This document shows, in pieces, positions 37,426-46,418 of a stretch of DNA of 64,000 bases. The stretch covers positions 90,947 through 154,946 of the forward strand of contig JAJECK010000051.1 of assembly GCA_022822085.1 (NCBI GenBank), given 5' to 3'. Under the pieces are notes generated by a model. It had not been told where the DNA came from, made no database searches, and saw nothing but the letters and a program-made list of their open reading frames with translations. The stretch's first letter is position 1. The number at the start of each line of letters is the position of its first letter. This stretch comes from Candidatus Poribacteria bacterium (GTDB lineage: Bacteria; Poribacteria; WGA-4E; WGA-3G). A program made the position numbers and the translations under genes.

Positions 37426-39981
37426 TTATTGGCGTGCATCGGTCCTGTTTTTCTGCTTTTTCTGATCTAAAAACTTCTTCAACCGTTCTTCTGCAATCGG
37501 ACCTGCTGAAAGATATTTTGGGTGTACTGTGATATTCTCAGGATAGTTGATTTTCCATATCTGTATATCAGGGTATAAATTTTCGGTTTTTGGCACAGTG
37601 AGTACATTTTGAAAAGCGTTTGAGTGTTCTCCTCGTAGGAAAAGTTTGACAGCGATGCTGTTCCACCCGATTTCAGGGATGTAAAAACTGTTTCGAAGTA
37701 CTTTATCTGTATCAAATAATAGGAGGAGACCCCCTTTTTCAGTATTTACAGTTTTGGTAGGTAATATCCGTTTATCTCCAGCAAATGCGACGTAAGGAAG
37801 TTTGACAGGGGGTTCTTTTCCGAAAACGGCGTTTATAGAAAAGTTTTCTATGTCATTTCCGGTAACATCAATTTGTGTGAGGTTTGTCAGTATCAAATGT
37901 GGTGTTTTCACTTCTTTGGGTTCAAGTGAGTATTGTATGCCTGGGGCGGTGGGTAGTAAATTGAGTTGAAGGAGTGTGAAATATCTATCAAGATTTGCAT
38001 CGCTACCGACCAGGGAATTTTCCTTTGCATTAGGTGCAATTTCGCTACTGGTTATCATGAGGTGCGTTGCCTGATGTGCCTTTAGAAAATGTAATGCTTC
38101 TATTTCAGATTGTGCGCAGAACAGATGACGGAAGTAGAGATGTATCTTGTGAGGTATAAAATGGTCTTGGTCTATTATGGTTCGTATGCGCGCGTGTACG
38201 TTGAGTTGACTCCCGTATGTCCAGTGGGCAGCGATGATAGGGGTATCTGTTCCGTCCGTTGTCATTTTTAGGGATGGGAGTTCGTTTTTTATCCATTCAA
38301 AAGCGTGTAGGTGTGTCCCTTGTCCTGGGGTTGCTTCTCGTTTTGCGGCGGCTTGGAGTGTTCCGACTGCGTATCCCCCTACGGGTTTCCAAAACAGGAG
38401 TAATGCTAATATGGTGAGGGTGAGTCCGCCTGTTACGAGTTTAGGGTGGAGAGTTTTCCCGAAACATTTGAGATGTGTTCTATTCAATGTAGGGGTAGTC
38501 GTAATATGTTTGAGTAGAGCAGCGGTGCCGATTGCCAGAGGCATTCCGAGGAAGAAGACGTATCTGAGCCCATTTCGGGCGAGGCTTATCCAGATCAGGG
38601 TCCAGGCAAGTAAAGCGATGACTTCAAGGTCATACCGCTTTTTCTGCTGTTTGCATGTCGCCATGATAGCCATCCCGATCCCCGATAACACAACCGTCCC
38701 CATGAAGAGATAGTTACCTGCGGTGCCTCCTGTCCAGGTCTCTATAGGTTCGCGAAGGAAGACTGTTGTGCAGAGGAGTGCAAGTCCGGTAACGAGAGGA
38801 ACTGCGTTCCATTTCCACAGAAATAGCGTGATAGCACTGAGTCCGATACTGCCGAGAATAAACATGCCGCCGTATCTGTATATCCAATCTCTGATAATGG
38901 GATCTTTGAGTTCAGCAACTGTTTTCATGAGTGAACTTTCCATAAAGGCAAAGGCTGTTTCAGAAAAGGTGTTGTATTGTAGCAGTACATAACAACCTGC
39001 TACTGTGATACCGATCAACGTGAGTGCCCAGGCGATTTGCTGCGCGTGGGAACGCAATTGCGGCACAAACCGCAGCAACATCCATCGAATCCATCGCAGT
39101 GCAAGTACCCCAAGTGCGGGAACTAACATGAGTGCGGCAATGTGTGTTGAAAACCCATATCCACCGCGATAAGCGGGACTGAGAATGTAGAGCCACGGTC
39201 CGAACATGAGCACCCAAAGGCAGTATTCCTTCAGGTGATATTCAGCATCGGTTGTACAGAACTTCCAGAGTTCTATGCTGAGTATAATCAGAACAAATAT
39301 ACCAAACGCTTCCCAACTCAACCCACCCAGGAAAACGATAAAACCACAAAACCCCGTCGTCAGGGTTCTATGATGTCCAGATGGCATCCTTTCTTTGTAT
39401 AGGTATATGAGGAGTGCAAGCATGGCTAACATCCAGACAAAAGCGTCTCTGTCCCCAAATCCTGCGGAGCTCCGTATGATGTTGCCGGGGAAAGTTGAGA
39501 GCAGCACTCCTACGATAGTAGTAATGAGAGTGCCATAGTATTGGATAAGAAAGATCAACAAGGCAGCGAAACCTATTGTCCAACAGACAACAGGTGCATA
39601 CAGTTGCAGCTGATAAAGTGTCACCTCTGAATAGAAGAGGTTTATGGCTTTGTGCATGTAAGCGAGAGTGTAAGCATAAAGTGGCAATAGTTGTCCGTTG
39701 TCTCTACCCCAGGGATGCCATCGGTGCATATCGCGCGCCAGAAGAGAACCGTGCTGGTTGATGTTTTGTGCTTGCCAATAGTAGAGATAAGCATCATTTG
39801 ACACAAACTGTTCTGCTGGAATACGTGCCATGTCCTGCGTGCGTATCCCAAAGGACAACGTAAGGACACCCAGTAAAAGCATATTGACGCAGAGCCTACG
39901 GAAAACTGTGGGATTGCTGTTTATCTTTTTCCAAAGGCGTTGTCCCCACATGTGGGGTGTCCATTTGTTATCATTTTCCAT
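37426..39981 (-). CDS. STT3-like oligosaccharyltransferase / membrane glycosyltransferase
   Basis: 851 residues from ATG 39981; a start 87 nt earlier would overlap the upstream gene by 77 bp. About 13 N-terminal membrane helices are followed by a soluble C-terminal domain. Key STT3/PglB/AglB motifs appear in order: SNDAYLYYWQAQNI (first acidic metal site, about 61), SSAGFGDRDAF (second acidic motif, about 172-181), TVAELKDP (TIXE-like loop, E about 357), and HWTYGSQL (about 586-593), the counterpart of WWDYG. These enzymes transfer lipid-linked glycans to asparagine on exported proteins. Divergence at WWDYG leaves open a different acceptor. It is co-oriented with the GspC-like and His-rich proteins, suggesting glycosylation of surface or pilus-like components. 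Confidence 0.75.
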   Translation of the reverse strand: MENDNKWTPHMWGQRLWKKINSNPTVFRRLCVNMLLLGVLTLSFGIRTQDMARIPAEQFVSNDAYLYYWQAQNINQHGSLLARDMHRWHPWGRDNGQLLPLYAYTLAYMHKAINLFYSEVTLYQLQLYAPVVCWTIGFAALLIFLIQYYGTLITTIVGVLLSTFPGNIIRSSAGFGDRDAFVWMLAMLALLIYLYKERMPSGHHRTLTTGFCGFIVFLGGLSWEAFGIFVLIILSIELWKFCTTDAEYHLKEYCLWVLMFGPWLYILSPAYRGGYGFSTHIAALMLVPALGVLALRWIRWMLLRFVPQLRSHAQQIAWALTLIGITVAGCYVLLQYNTFSETAFAFMESSLMKTVAELKDPIIRDWIYRYGGMFILGSIGLSAITLFLWKWNAVPLVTGLALLCTTVFLREPIETWTGGTAGNYLFMGTVVLSGIGMAIMATCKQQKKRYDLEVIALLAWTLIWISLARNGLRYVFFLGMPLAIGTAALLKHITTTPTLNRTHLKCFGKTLHPKLVTGGLTLTILALLLFWKPVGGYAVGTLQAAAKREATPGQGTHLHAFEWIKNELPSLKMTTDGTDTPIIAAHWTYGSQLNVHARIRTIIDQDHFIPHKIHLYFRHLFCAQSEIEALHFLKAHQATHLMITSSEIAPNAKENSLVGSDANLDRYFTLLQLNLLPTAPGIQYSLEPKEVKTPHLILTNLTQIDVTGNDIENFSINAVFGKEPPVKLPYVAFAGDKRILPTKTVNTEKGGLLLLFDTDKVLRNSFYIPEIGWNSIAVKLFLRGEHSNAFQNVLTVPKTENLYPDIQIWKINYPENITVHPKYLSAGPIAEERLKKFLDQKKQKNRTDARQ

Positions 39982-39991
39982 ACAATTCGCT

Positions 39992-40696
39992 TTACCGTTT
40001 TTCGTACTGATGTAGAAAGTCCTGCATCCGTTTGCGTTCTGCTCGGATTTTCGCTGCTTTTTCTTCAAGTGCCTTCCGCCATTCGCGTGCGGTGTCGGGG
40101 GTATCCTTGGCAGTGGCGGTGTGGGGTGTCTTCTGTTGCGTTGTCACCGACGGAGGTAGCATCTCTTGTGCGGAAGTGCTCCGAGATGGACGCGGATTTA
40201 AAAAGAGAGCACGGTTAAGGAAAAGCGTCACCCTATTCCCTTGTTTTATGAGTGTCACACGTTTCGCAGTAATCGTTTGAACGGTCATCCCCCCAACTTG
40301 TTGTCCGACAGAGACAGCATAAAACTTGTTAGATGCCCGTTCTTGAATATAGGCTGCAGCACTGCCACCGTCTGACGCTATGGTGGTGCCGAGGAGTCTG
40401 TATGCGGATTCACGATGGGGTGGTTCCCAGTTGAGCGGTCTAAAGAGGTTATTGTCAATAATCGTTTGATAAAACGATCCGGGGGCTGCAGAATGTCTGT
40501 CAGGACGCACGGCAGACGCGCCTCTGTCAGAAACCGGATCCACAGACATAGTAGAAACAGTCCCACCAGAAGTTGACACACCAGGCAAAGCCACAGAGAT
40601 AACAGGACCATCCGCTAAAAGCCTAAAAAATAAGAGTAACCCACCGAACACGCATACCACAAATAGAATCGCAAAAGATAGCAGACGCAGCTTCAT
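39992..40696 (-). CDS. GspC/PilP-like inner-membrane protein
   Basis: 234 residues. One N-terminal membrane helix (FAILFVVCVFGGLLLFF), a Ser/Thr/Val-rich linker, then a small beta domain: FYQTIIDNNLFRPL, YRLLGTTIASDGG, YAVSVGQQVGGMTVQTITAK, VTLIKQGNRVTL. This is the pattern of the homology region of GspC (type II secretion) and of PilP (type IV pili): (D)xNLFRP, LxGT, GxxV, VxLxxxG. The C-terminus is a charged coiled coil (EWRKALEEKAAKIRAERKR). It overlaps the upstream gene by 4 bp (ATGA). In secretion machines such proteins link the inner membrane to the outer secretin. No other secretion gene is in the window. Confidence 0.6.
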   Translation of the reverse strand: MKLRLLSFAILFVVCVFGGLLLFFRLLADGPVISVALPGVSTSGGTVSTMSVDPVSDRGASAVRPDRHSAAPGSFYQTIIDNNLFRPLNWEPPHRESAYRLLGTTIASDGGSAAAYIQERASNKFYAVSVGQQVGGMTVQTITAKRVTLIKQGNRVTLFLNRALFLNPRPSRSTSAQEMLPPSVTTQQKTPHTATAKDTPDTAREWRKALEEKAAKIRAERKRMQDFLHQYEKR

Positions 40697-42096
40697 TGAC
40701 TTTGGGACGGTGGCGGAACGGAACGAGCCGGGGGTTTTGGCGGTTCCAACTCACCGCGATCTCGGATCGCGGTGAGCACTTTGATGGCTTCTTGTAACCC
40801 TTTGACATCCTTTGGTAAATCACCACCGTGTAAAAGCAAGAGTTCGGCAAACCACTTTTCTACTTGTGCCGGATCCCGAGGGGCTACCGGCATGTCGGGG
40901 GGATGCCGGTTTTCCAAAACTTGCGGAGGGAAAGATGGCATCTCCGGTCTCTGAGGTGTCTGTCGGGGAGACTCTTCTTGATGTGGATGTGGGTGCGGAT
41001 GTGAAGGCACCGCAGCACCCTCCTCTGTTTTCTGTACAGGCACTACGTTCCCTTGCTGAAAAAGGTCATCGTGATCGGCTATCAACTTTTCAATCTGTTT
41101 TTCTGCAGCGTCCAATCCTGCCATTGCACGCTCGTAGAAACGCGGTTTCTGATCTGCAGGCAACGGAATACCGTTTTTATCGGTATAGATAACGTTCACA
41201 CCTTCCGGTGCAACACCGAACATCGTTAAAGCGGCTTCCTCCGCAGCGGTGAGTTTCGCACCAGTGAATTGGGAGAACGGTTTATTCTCAGAAACATGCA
41301 CGTACACCGTATTCTCCTGAAAAGGCGTTAGAACCCCTTTCCCTACGTCGTTTACTGAATACACACCACCTAAAAAGTTATCAGGATCGGCTTGGTAAGC
41401 ACGTTCAAAAGCAATCTCAGAAATCACTTGAAGCTTCAAAAAGGTGTCTTCAACCTCCTCCCACGTCGCCTCCGCAGGAAGCCCCACACTCCCATGAGGA
41501 TAGTCTTCAATCTCGGGACTCTGCTCGTAAATACGTCTTAGACTACTGCGCGTGCTGAGGGCAACCTTATACTGGTCACCACGTAAAAACGGGTATCCGT
41601 ATTCGTACAGACGGGCAATCCATGCTTTACGATCCCGAAATATATCCGTTTTTTCGTACGCAGTCAAGGAACTTGTTTCTGTGCCCACGGTGCGCCCTGT
41701 GAACGGAGGCACAGAGTGCCAATTGCTCCACATCTCGTGGATCTCTTCAAGCGTGTAAGGTTGGAACTCTGCTCTTATCGCATCCAGATCCAGAGCTGCC
41801 CAAATACGCTGAATATTATTTGTTTTCATATAGTCTTTCGTATCGGTATCAATACCTATATCGTTCTCTACCTCTGATACTTCAGGAGGCGGAAGCAACT
41901 CCAGGGAGTTGTATGTATGGGTATGCTCAACGATTTCACCTGAAGGAGACACATGTTGATGCGGTTTAGAATTAGGAATATGAGTCAGACGCTCCAAACG
42001 TTCAAACTCACTCCGCTTTTGCAGAGTAACTATCAAGAAGGTGACACCCGCAGCCAGCGCGAGTGCAAATACAAAGACGATCAGCCGTTTTTTCAT
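40693..42096 (-). CDS. Membrane-anchored protein of unknown function, His- and Pro-rich
   Basis: 467 residues. An N-terminal membrane helix (LIVFVFALALAAGVTFLIV) precedes a large extracytoplasmic region. Early His-rich stretch PHQHVSPSGEIVEHTHTY and a later HPHPHPHQEE, both possible metal-binding loops, bracket a region with TLEEIHEMWSNWHSVPPF and YEYGYPFLRGDQYKVAL. A proline-rich linker leads to a helical end (LHGGDLPKDVKGLQEAIK). I do not recognise the family, but a C-terminal fragment of a paralogue lies next to pdxH (34621-34985). It is coupled by a 4-bp overlap to the GspC-like gene. Confidence 0.6.
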   Translation of the reverse strand: MKKRLIVFVFALALAAGVTFLIVTLQKRSEFERLERLTHIPNSKPHQHVSPSGEIVEHTHTYNSLELLPPPEVSEVENDIGIDTDTKDYMKTNNIQRIWAALDLDAIRAEFQPYTLEEIHEMWSNWHSVPPFTGRTVGTETSSLTAYEKTDIFRDRKAWIARLYEYGYPFLRGDQYKVALSTRSSLRRIYEQSPEIEDYPHGSVGLPAEATWEEVEDTFLKLQVISEIAFERAYQADPDNFLGGVYSVNDVGKGVLTPFQENTVYVHVSENKPFSQFTGAKLTAAEEAALTMFGVAPEGVNVIYTDKNGIPLPADQKPRFYERAMAGLDAAEKQIEKLIADHDDLFQQGNVVPVQKTEEGAAVPSHPHPHPHQEESPRQTPQRPEMPSFPPQVLENRHPPDMPVAPRDPAQVEKWFAELLLLHGGDLPKDVKGLQEAIKVLTAIRDRGELEPPKPPARSVPPPSQSQ

Positions 42097-42184
42097 CGAT
42101 AATGCTCCTTACGATTTTTGATGGATGAGAGAGAGGATAGCCAGGAACCCTCCCGCGTTCTACAGGTTGAATATAGACCCTGAC

Positions 42185-42405
42185 TTAGTTGAGGTGTAGA
42201 ATATATTCACGACCATCTGGATCACTTGAATAGGGACACCAACTTTTTCTTTTAACATATTCAGCGTTGCGTGTCGGCAGTCCGGCATTGCCGACATATC
42301 CATCTACTGTTGCAGTTTTCCTTTGCAATTTTATCTCAGGTTTCCAGAAAGCATCCCACGAACCCCTATGGATGCCCTCATACCAAAACCGCGACCATTT
42401 ACATA
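42185..42405 (-). pseudogene. Duplicated 3' end of the secreted-protein gene
   Basis: Encodes GSWDAFWKPEIKLQRKTA, NAGLPTRNAEY and KRKSWCPYSS, nearly the same as the last 70 residues of the adjacent gene at 42399-43424 (GSWDAFWKPEIKLQKKTA, NAGLPTLNAEY, KRKSWCPPDS). The DNA copies, about 42234-42400 and 42456-42625, are direct repeats about 222 bp apart. It has no signal peptide or upstream gene body, so it is probably inert. Confidence 0.7.
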
Positions 42406-43424
42406 CCACAATATAAATGTGGAACATAGGCTTCCGATGTTCCAGAAGAATCAGGGGGACACCAACTTTTTCTTTTAGCATATTCAGCGTTGAGTGTCGG
42501 CAGTCCGGCATTTTCTATATTTCCATTGACTACTGCGGTTTTCTTTTGCAATTTTATCTCAGGTTTCCAGAAAGCATCCCACGAACCCCCTACGGATGCC
42601 TTCATGCCAAAACCGCGACCTTTTGTCCAGAACCAACCTTTTTCCCATTCCCACTCGTGGGTGAAGCTGCTACTTGCCCCTTTAGCATTAATACTGCCAC
42701 TAATGGAACCTTTTCGCTTCTCTTTCACGTTTTTTATATGAACGATAACCTTAATGACTGATTCAGAAACCGGCCTAAAGTAGTATTCGTCAGATGTTTG
42801 TGTCTTGCATCCTATGTAATACGCATCATGCGTATGCTCATACTGAGGAATATGATAGTCCGTTTTCTCAATCTCGAGCGTTATTTTCCCTTGTCCGTGG
42901 AAAGGTTCCTGCTGATGCGCAGCTGACAGCTCTATTGACTCCGCCTCAGAAATGCCCGGATCCAAACTACCTGATGCCTCATTTGCCGATGTTGAGGCAT
43001 AGCCATTCAGGTAGAGTGTATAAATATTCTGTTTAAAGGTCGTGAGGTGAGTGTCACTGTTCGTATTCACATTTGGGTCATCTATATCGTGTTCAGCTTG
43101 GTGTCCGTCGGAATCACTTACCTTTCCACCTCGGTAATACCATGCAAAACCGCTGACAGATTCTTCACCGTTCGTACCACACATTTCGTTGAAACTTTTA
43201 CCGCGCGGATCCTCATCTTCACCTATTAAGTGAATACCTGGATTGTCGGGGGTCTTTGGACGACCATAATCTGGGGCATCGGAATTAGCAGGATCACCAT
43301 TAATCCATATAGATGGCACGTGGCTCGATGGTGCACCTCCTATCCCTTCATCCGGCGGTGCCAGCATAAGAATAGCCACTACAAATGCGAATAACCCGGT
43401 AAGTTGTATCAATCTGAGTTTCAT
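42399..43424 (-). CDS. Secreted protein of unknown function
   Basis: 341 residues with an N-terminal signal peptide (LTGLFAFVVAILMLAPPDEG, no lipobox). The body contains GFAWYYRGGKVSDSDGHQ, LYLNGYASTSANEAS, and a long segment with EWEWEKGWFWTKGRGFG. Four to five cysteines (NEMCG, IGCKT, SWCP, YCGM) could form disulfides in the periplasm. Family unknown. A consensus promoter lies 75-100 bp upstream, suggesting independent, probably strong expression. Confidence 0.6.
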   Translation of the reverse strand: MKLRLIQLTGLFAFVVAILMLAPPDEGIGGAPSSHVPSIWINGDPANSDAPDYGRPKTPDNPGIHLIGEDEDPRGKSFNEMCGTNGEESVSGFAWYYRGGKVSDSDGHQAEHDIDDPNVNTNSDTHLTTFKQNIYTLYLNGYASTSANEASGSLDPGISEAESIELSAAHQQEPFHGQGKITLEIEKTDYHIPQYEHTHDAYYIGCKTQTSDEYYFRPVSESVIKVIVHIKNVKEKRKGSISGSINAKGASSSFTHEWEWEKGWFWTKGRGFGMKASVGGSWDAFWKPEIKLQKKTAVVNGNIENAGLPTLNAEYAKRKSWCPPDSSGTSEAYVPHLYCGM

Positions 43425-43497
43425 GATTCATTCTCCTTGTGCCACTCAGTCGTGACGTTCAGATGTGCAGGTTTGTGGACACATCTTGCTGTTTTGA

Positions 43498-43526
43498 ATT
43501 ATATTCCTAATCATCAAAATTGTCAA
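43498..43526 (-). promoter_or_regulatory. Consensus sigma-70-type promoter of the secreted-protein gene
   Basis: Minus strand TTGACA (43526-43521), spacer of exactly 17 bp, then TATAAT (43503-43498): a perfect match to both boxes. The predicted transcript would start near 43491, about 67 nt before the start codon at 43424. Confidence 0.75.
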
Positions 43527-43708
43527 GTGAAGACTGTAACTTTTTATACTGTTGTGTTAAAGAGCATAAATAACCAGCATTGAAGCATGCTCCAATGCAA
43601 CAACAAAAGCCCGCGACGAGGCAAAACCAGCGTGCAGGCGCGAAAATATCGCAGATTTAAGACCTGCGATAACAACTTGTGAAATCCAAATATTAACAGA
43701 TGTAACGT

Positions 43709-43718
43709 GGGGGGGGGG
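43709..43718. repeat. Homopolymer of ten G
   Basis: A G10 run in AT-rich non-coding DNA, about 290 bp upstream of the secreted-protein start. Such tracts slip readily in replication. A regulatory effect is not shown. Confidence 0.6.
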
Positions 43719-43868
43719 TAATTAACTTATAGTTAACATGAAACCCATAGGTCCTATGCTTATGAATACCTTGCTTAGACAATAGGTATATGGTACGTGC
43801 AGTTTTTATTAACGATTTCATCTGTTCGGTTTTTTCCTAAGTATAAAAACAAACTTGGAAATGATATA

Positions 43869-43975
43869 CAAGACTTACGCAACTTGTGCAAAAAACAAGC
43901 AAATTTGCATAAAAAGCCGTTATTTCAGCACATTTAACCCCTAATTCCCTAATCAAGGGGAATGCGTCCATCCTG
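43869..43975. repeat. Worn copy of the CAGGACTTACGCATT element
   Basis: Left end CAAGACTTACGCA and right end AATGCGTCCATCCTG match the terminal repeats of the 33561-33691 element with a few changes. The inner segment CATTTAACCCCTAATTCCCT parallels that element's CATTTAACCCCCCTACCCCC. About 107 bp long. Confidence 0.6.
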
Positions 43976-44284
43976 ATATTTAATTATTCAAGGTTCAGGG
44001 CAGATGATCGTGTTACCTTAGTCTCTTTTCCTTTCCACGTTTCAGTCCGCTACGCCCAAACAAACCTTAATAATATAATACACAAACCTCATTGCATTGT
44101 CAATATTGAATACACATGTTAAAAAGTATTAATGTCTAAAATGATGTGTTGATATATTATACAACATGATATGGACGTATGTCAAGTAAAATTACAAAAA
44201 AAATGTGGAATTCTGTATTTTTTTGTAATTTGCGAAAATAATAGGGCAAAATAATGAAGCCAGGACAGACGCATTCCCCTTGAA

Positions 44285-44436
44285 TGAAGATTAAGAAAAT
44301 AAATCGGTCCTGTGGCGAGGTTAGGAAACCTCGCCAGCGGCATTGGGAAGAGAACGGGGTTAGGAAACCTCGCAAGCGGAGGAGGACACCTGTCTCGTAC
44401 GGATAGAAAAGAGCCGAATTAATAATTTAATCTTCA
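44285..44436. repeat. TGAAGATTAA-ended element, copy 1 (two inner hairpin units)
   Basis: 152 bp. Ends TGAAGATTAA (44285-44294) and TTAATCTTCA (44427-44436) are perfect inverted repeats. Inside are two units built on the hairpin GCGAGGTT/AACCTCGC or its relative TTAGGAAACCTCGC. It is followed by a 31-bp spacer and copy 2. Confidence 0.75.
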
Positions 44437-44467
44437 TACAGTTTGTACCGAACGTCCGCAAACTAAA

Positions 44468-44658
44468 TGAAGATTAAGAAAATAAATCGGTCCTGTGGCG
44501 AGGTTAGGAAACCTCGCAAGCGGCATTGGGAAAAGATCGGGATTAGGAAACCTCGCAAGCGGCATTGGGAAAAGATCGGGATTAGGAAACCTCGCAAGCG
44601 GAGGAGGACACCCGCCTCGTACGGATAGAAAATTACCGAATTAATAATTTAATCTTCA
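44468..44658. repeat. TGAAGATTAA-ended element, copy 2 (three inner units)
   Basis: 191 bp, same ends and outer sequence as copy 1 but with three inner units instead of two. The length difference, 39 bp, is exactly one unit (GCATTGGGAAAAGATCGGG plus GATTAGGAAACCTCGCAAGC, less shared bases). Copies 1 and 2 are direct repeats. Confidence 0.75.
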
Positions 44659-44777
44659 TAAAGTTTGCGGTACAATAAGAGTTCCGCGATTTTATAAATC
44701 CGATAATCCCGATTCAGACACCCCTGACGCGGCGAAAGCGCGCCTGTGAGGAGCAAAATGTCTTAAATTGACACATA

Positions 44778-44849
44778 AGGGGTTTCGCAAGCTCAACCCG
44801 AAGGACGAAAATGTAATAATGTTAATCGATCAATTAGAATTGGTATTAA
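44778..44849. repeat. Second copy of the AATTAGAATTGGTATTA hairpin element
   Basis: GGGTT/AACCC hairpin with a TCGCAAGCTC loop, then GGACGAAAATGTAATAATG and the tail ending AATTAGAATTGGTATTA at about 44833-44849. Nearly identical to 9975-10020 outside the hairpin. Lies just before the 3' end of trkA. Confidence 0.7.
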
Positions 44850-44913
44850 CTTTTATCTTCTTCAATAAATAATTTCGAATTTTAGCACAAATTTATGTTC
44901 TTGCATGTGGTTG

Positions 44914-46287
44914 CTACACTCTCCGAGCTTCAAACATATCTTCTACAACTGGTATTGCCTCTGGCATACTAAATACAATAACGCGGTCTGCAGGTTGAAT
45001 GACTGTTTCACTGTGTGGAATGATTAGGTTTTCACGTCGGAGGATTGCTCCGATAAAGGCATTGAATGGAAACTTATTTTTCAGAGAACCGATTTCTTTA
45101 TGGGCAATTTTTGAGTTTACACCTGCAATAATTTCAATGACTTCTGCGTCGATTTCGTGAAGCGAAGCGACTGAGACAATATTACCGCGACGTATAAGTC
45201 GTAGCAGATTACTAACAACGGTTAAATGCCTACTGACGACACCATCTAAACGTGGGATTTGCGCCAGTAATGGAAGATAGCGCGGTTGTTGAATTAAGGC
45301 GAGGGCACGCTGTGCACCGTGTTCTTTAGCAGTCATGCAAGCCATAATATCGTCCTCATCATCACCTGTTACAGAAACAAACCCGTTAACGTCTTCAATC
45401 CCAGCTTCTTCTAACAACTTCAATTGCAGATAATCCCCACCGAGAACGGTTGTTCGTTTTAAAGATTGCGATGCAAGTTCGGCTAATTCTTCATCTGACT
45501 CAATAAGTTTTACGTCAGTACCATTTCCTTCAAGCACACGCGCCAGTTCAATACCGATGGCACTCGCACCCACAATAATAACACGATCAAGATGTGCGTT
45601 AATAATAATTCCGAATAATCGAAACAACTGCTCTATTGCCAACCTACTCCCGATTACAAAAACGTCATCACCCTGCATTAAGACATCCTTACCTCTTGGA
45701 ATAATAATGTTTGGGGTGCCGCTTCTCTTGATCGCAGCAAATCGGAAATCTGAGATAACACCATTCTTGTCCAATTCGGCAAGAGATTTTCCGATAAATG
45801 GATTACGTTGTTTAATTCGGAAGGCAGCAAGTTGTATCCTACCCTCTTCAAATTCAACAATTTCGCGTGCTTCCGGTGTCTTTAAGAGCCGTATAAATTC
45901 TTCTACGCACAAGTGTTCGGGATTAACAAGGAGATCTATTCCGAAATCTTGGGGGGTGAGACCGCTTTCTTCGGAAAAATAGTGTGGGTTTGATACGCGT
46001 GCGATTTTGGTTTCAACACCGTACCGGTCAGCAATTTGACATGCCAGCATATTAATCTCATCACTGTTAGTGACGGCGATTATCAGTTCTGCATCGCTGA
46101 TCCCAGCATCTTTGAGTAGGACGGGTGATGCACCTGGTCCACGAAGGGTTTGTAAATCTAACTGTTCTTTGACGCGTTGACAAGCATCGTCGGATTCATC
46201 AATTAAGACAACGTCGTTATTTTCAACAGTGAGTAATTTGGCAGTATGAAATCCGACTTCACCTGCCCCTATGATAATTGCTTTCAT
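44914..46287 (-). CDS. trkA: Trk system K+ uptake regulatory subunit
   Basis: 457 residues with two RCK units. Each has a Rossmann NAD-binding start: IIGAGEVGFHTAKLL (about 4-18) and IIVGASAIGIELARVL (about 231-246), and each is followed by a TrkA-C-like domain. It regulates the membrane channel TrkH through nucleotide binding. All signature parts are present and the length is standard. The trkH gene is 8 kb upstream, past the STT3-like cluster, rather than adjacent as often seen. Confidence 0.92.
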   Translation of the reverse strand: MKAIIIGAGEVGFHTAKLLTVENNDVVLIDESDDACQRVKEQLDLQTLRGPGASPVLLKDAGISDAELIIAVTNSDEINMLACQIADRYGVETKIARVSNPHYFSEESGLTPQDFGIDLLVNPEHLCVEEFIRLLKTPEAREIVEFEEGRIQLAAFRIKQRNPFIGKSLAELDKNGVISDFRFAAIKRSGTPNIIIPRGKDVLMQGDDVFVIGSRLAIEQLFRLFGIIINAHLDRVIIVGASAIGIELARVLEGNGTDVKLIESDEELAELASQSLKRTTVLGGDYLQLKLLEEAGIEDVNGFVSVTGDDEDDIMACMTAKEHGAQRALALIQQPRYLPLLAQIPRLDGVVSRHLTVVSNLLRLIRRGNIVSVASLHEIDAEVIEIIAGVNSKIAHKEIGSLKNKFPFNAFIGAILRRENLIIPHSETVIQPADRVIVFSMPEAIPVVEDMFEARRV

Positions 46288-46418
46288 TTTTTGACTATTA
46301 AATCTGGGTACCTTTCTGCAGAAAGAGCAAGTTTCACAGGAAACTAATGGAAACTTTGAATTGTCTCGTTTGATGGTAAAAAATCATCAAAAACATTTAT
46401 GAAGTACTCGAAAAATTT

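Larger units (their letters stand above)
43425..44913. other. Repeat-rich gene-free region
   Basis: About 1.5 kb without any convincing gene on either strand. It holds the promoter above, a run of ten G (43709-43718), a worn CAGGACTTACGCATT-type element (43869-43975), a solo end of that family (about 44258-44282), two copies of a TGAAGATTAA-ended element (44285-44658) and a hairpin element (44778-44849). The dense, nested arrangement suggests a hotspot for mobile elements. Confidence 0.7.

Noticed and set aside
44285..44658. Repeated hairpins taken at first for a CRISPR array
   Set aside because: Units are contiguous 39-bp blocks without unique spacers, and lie inside two TIR-ended elements. 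No cas gene is nearby.
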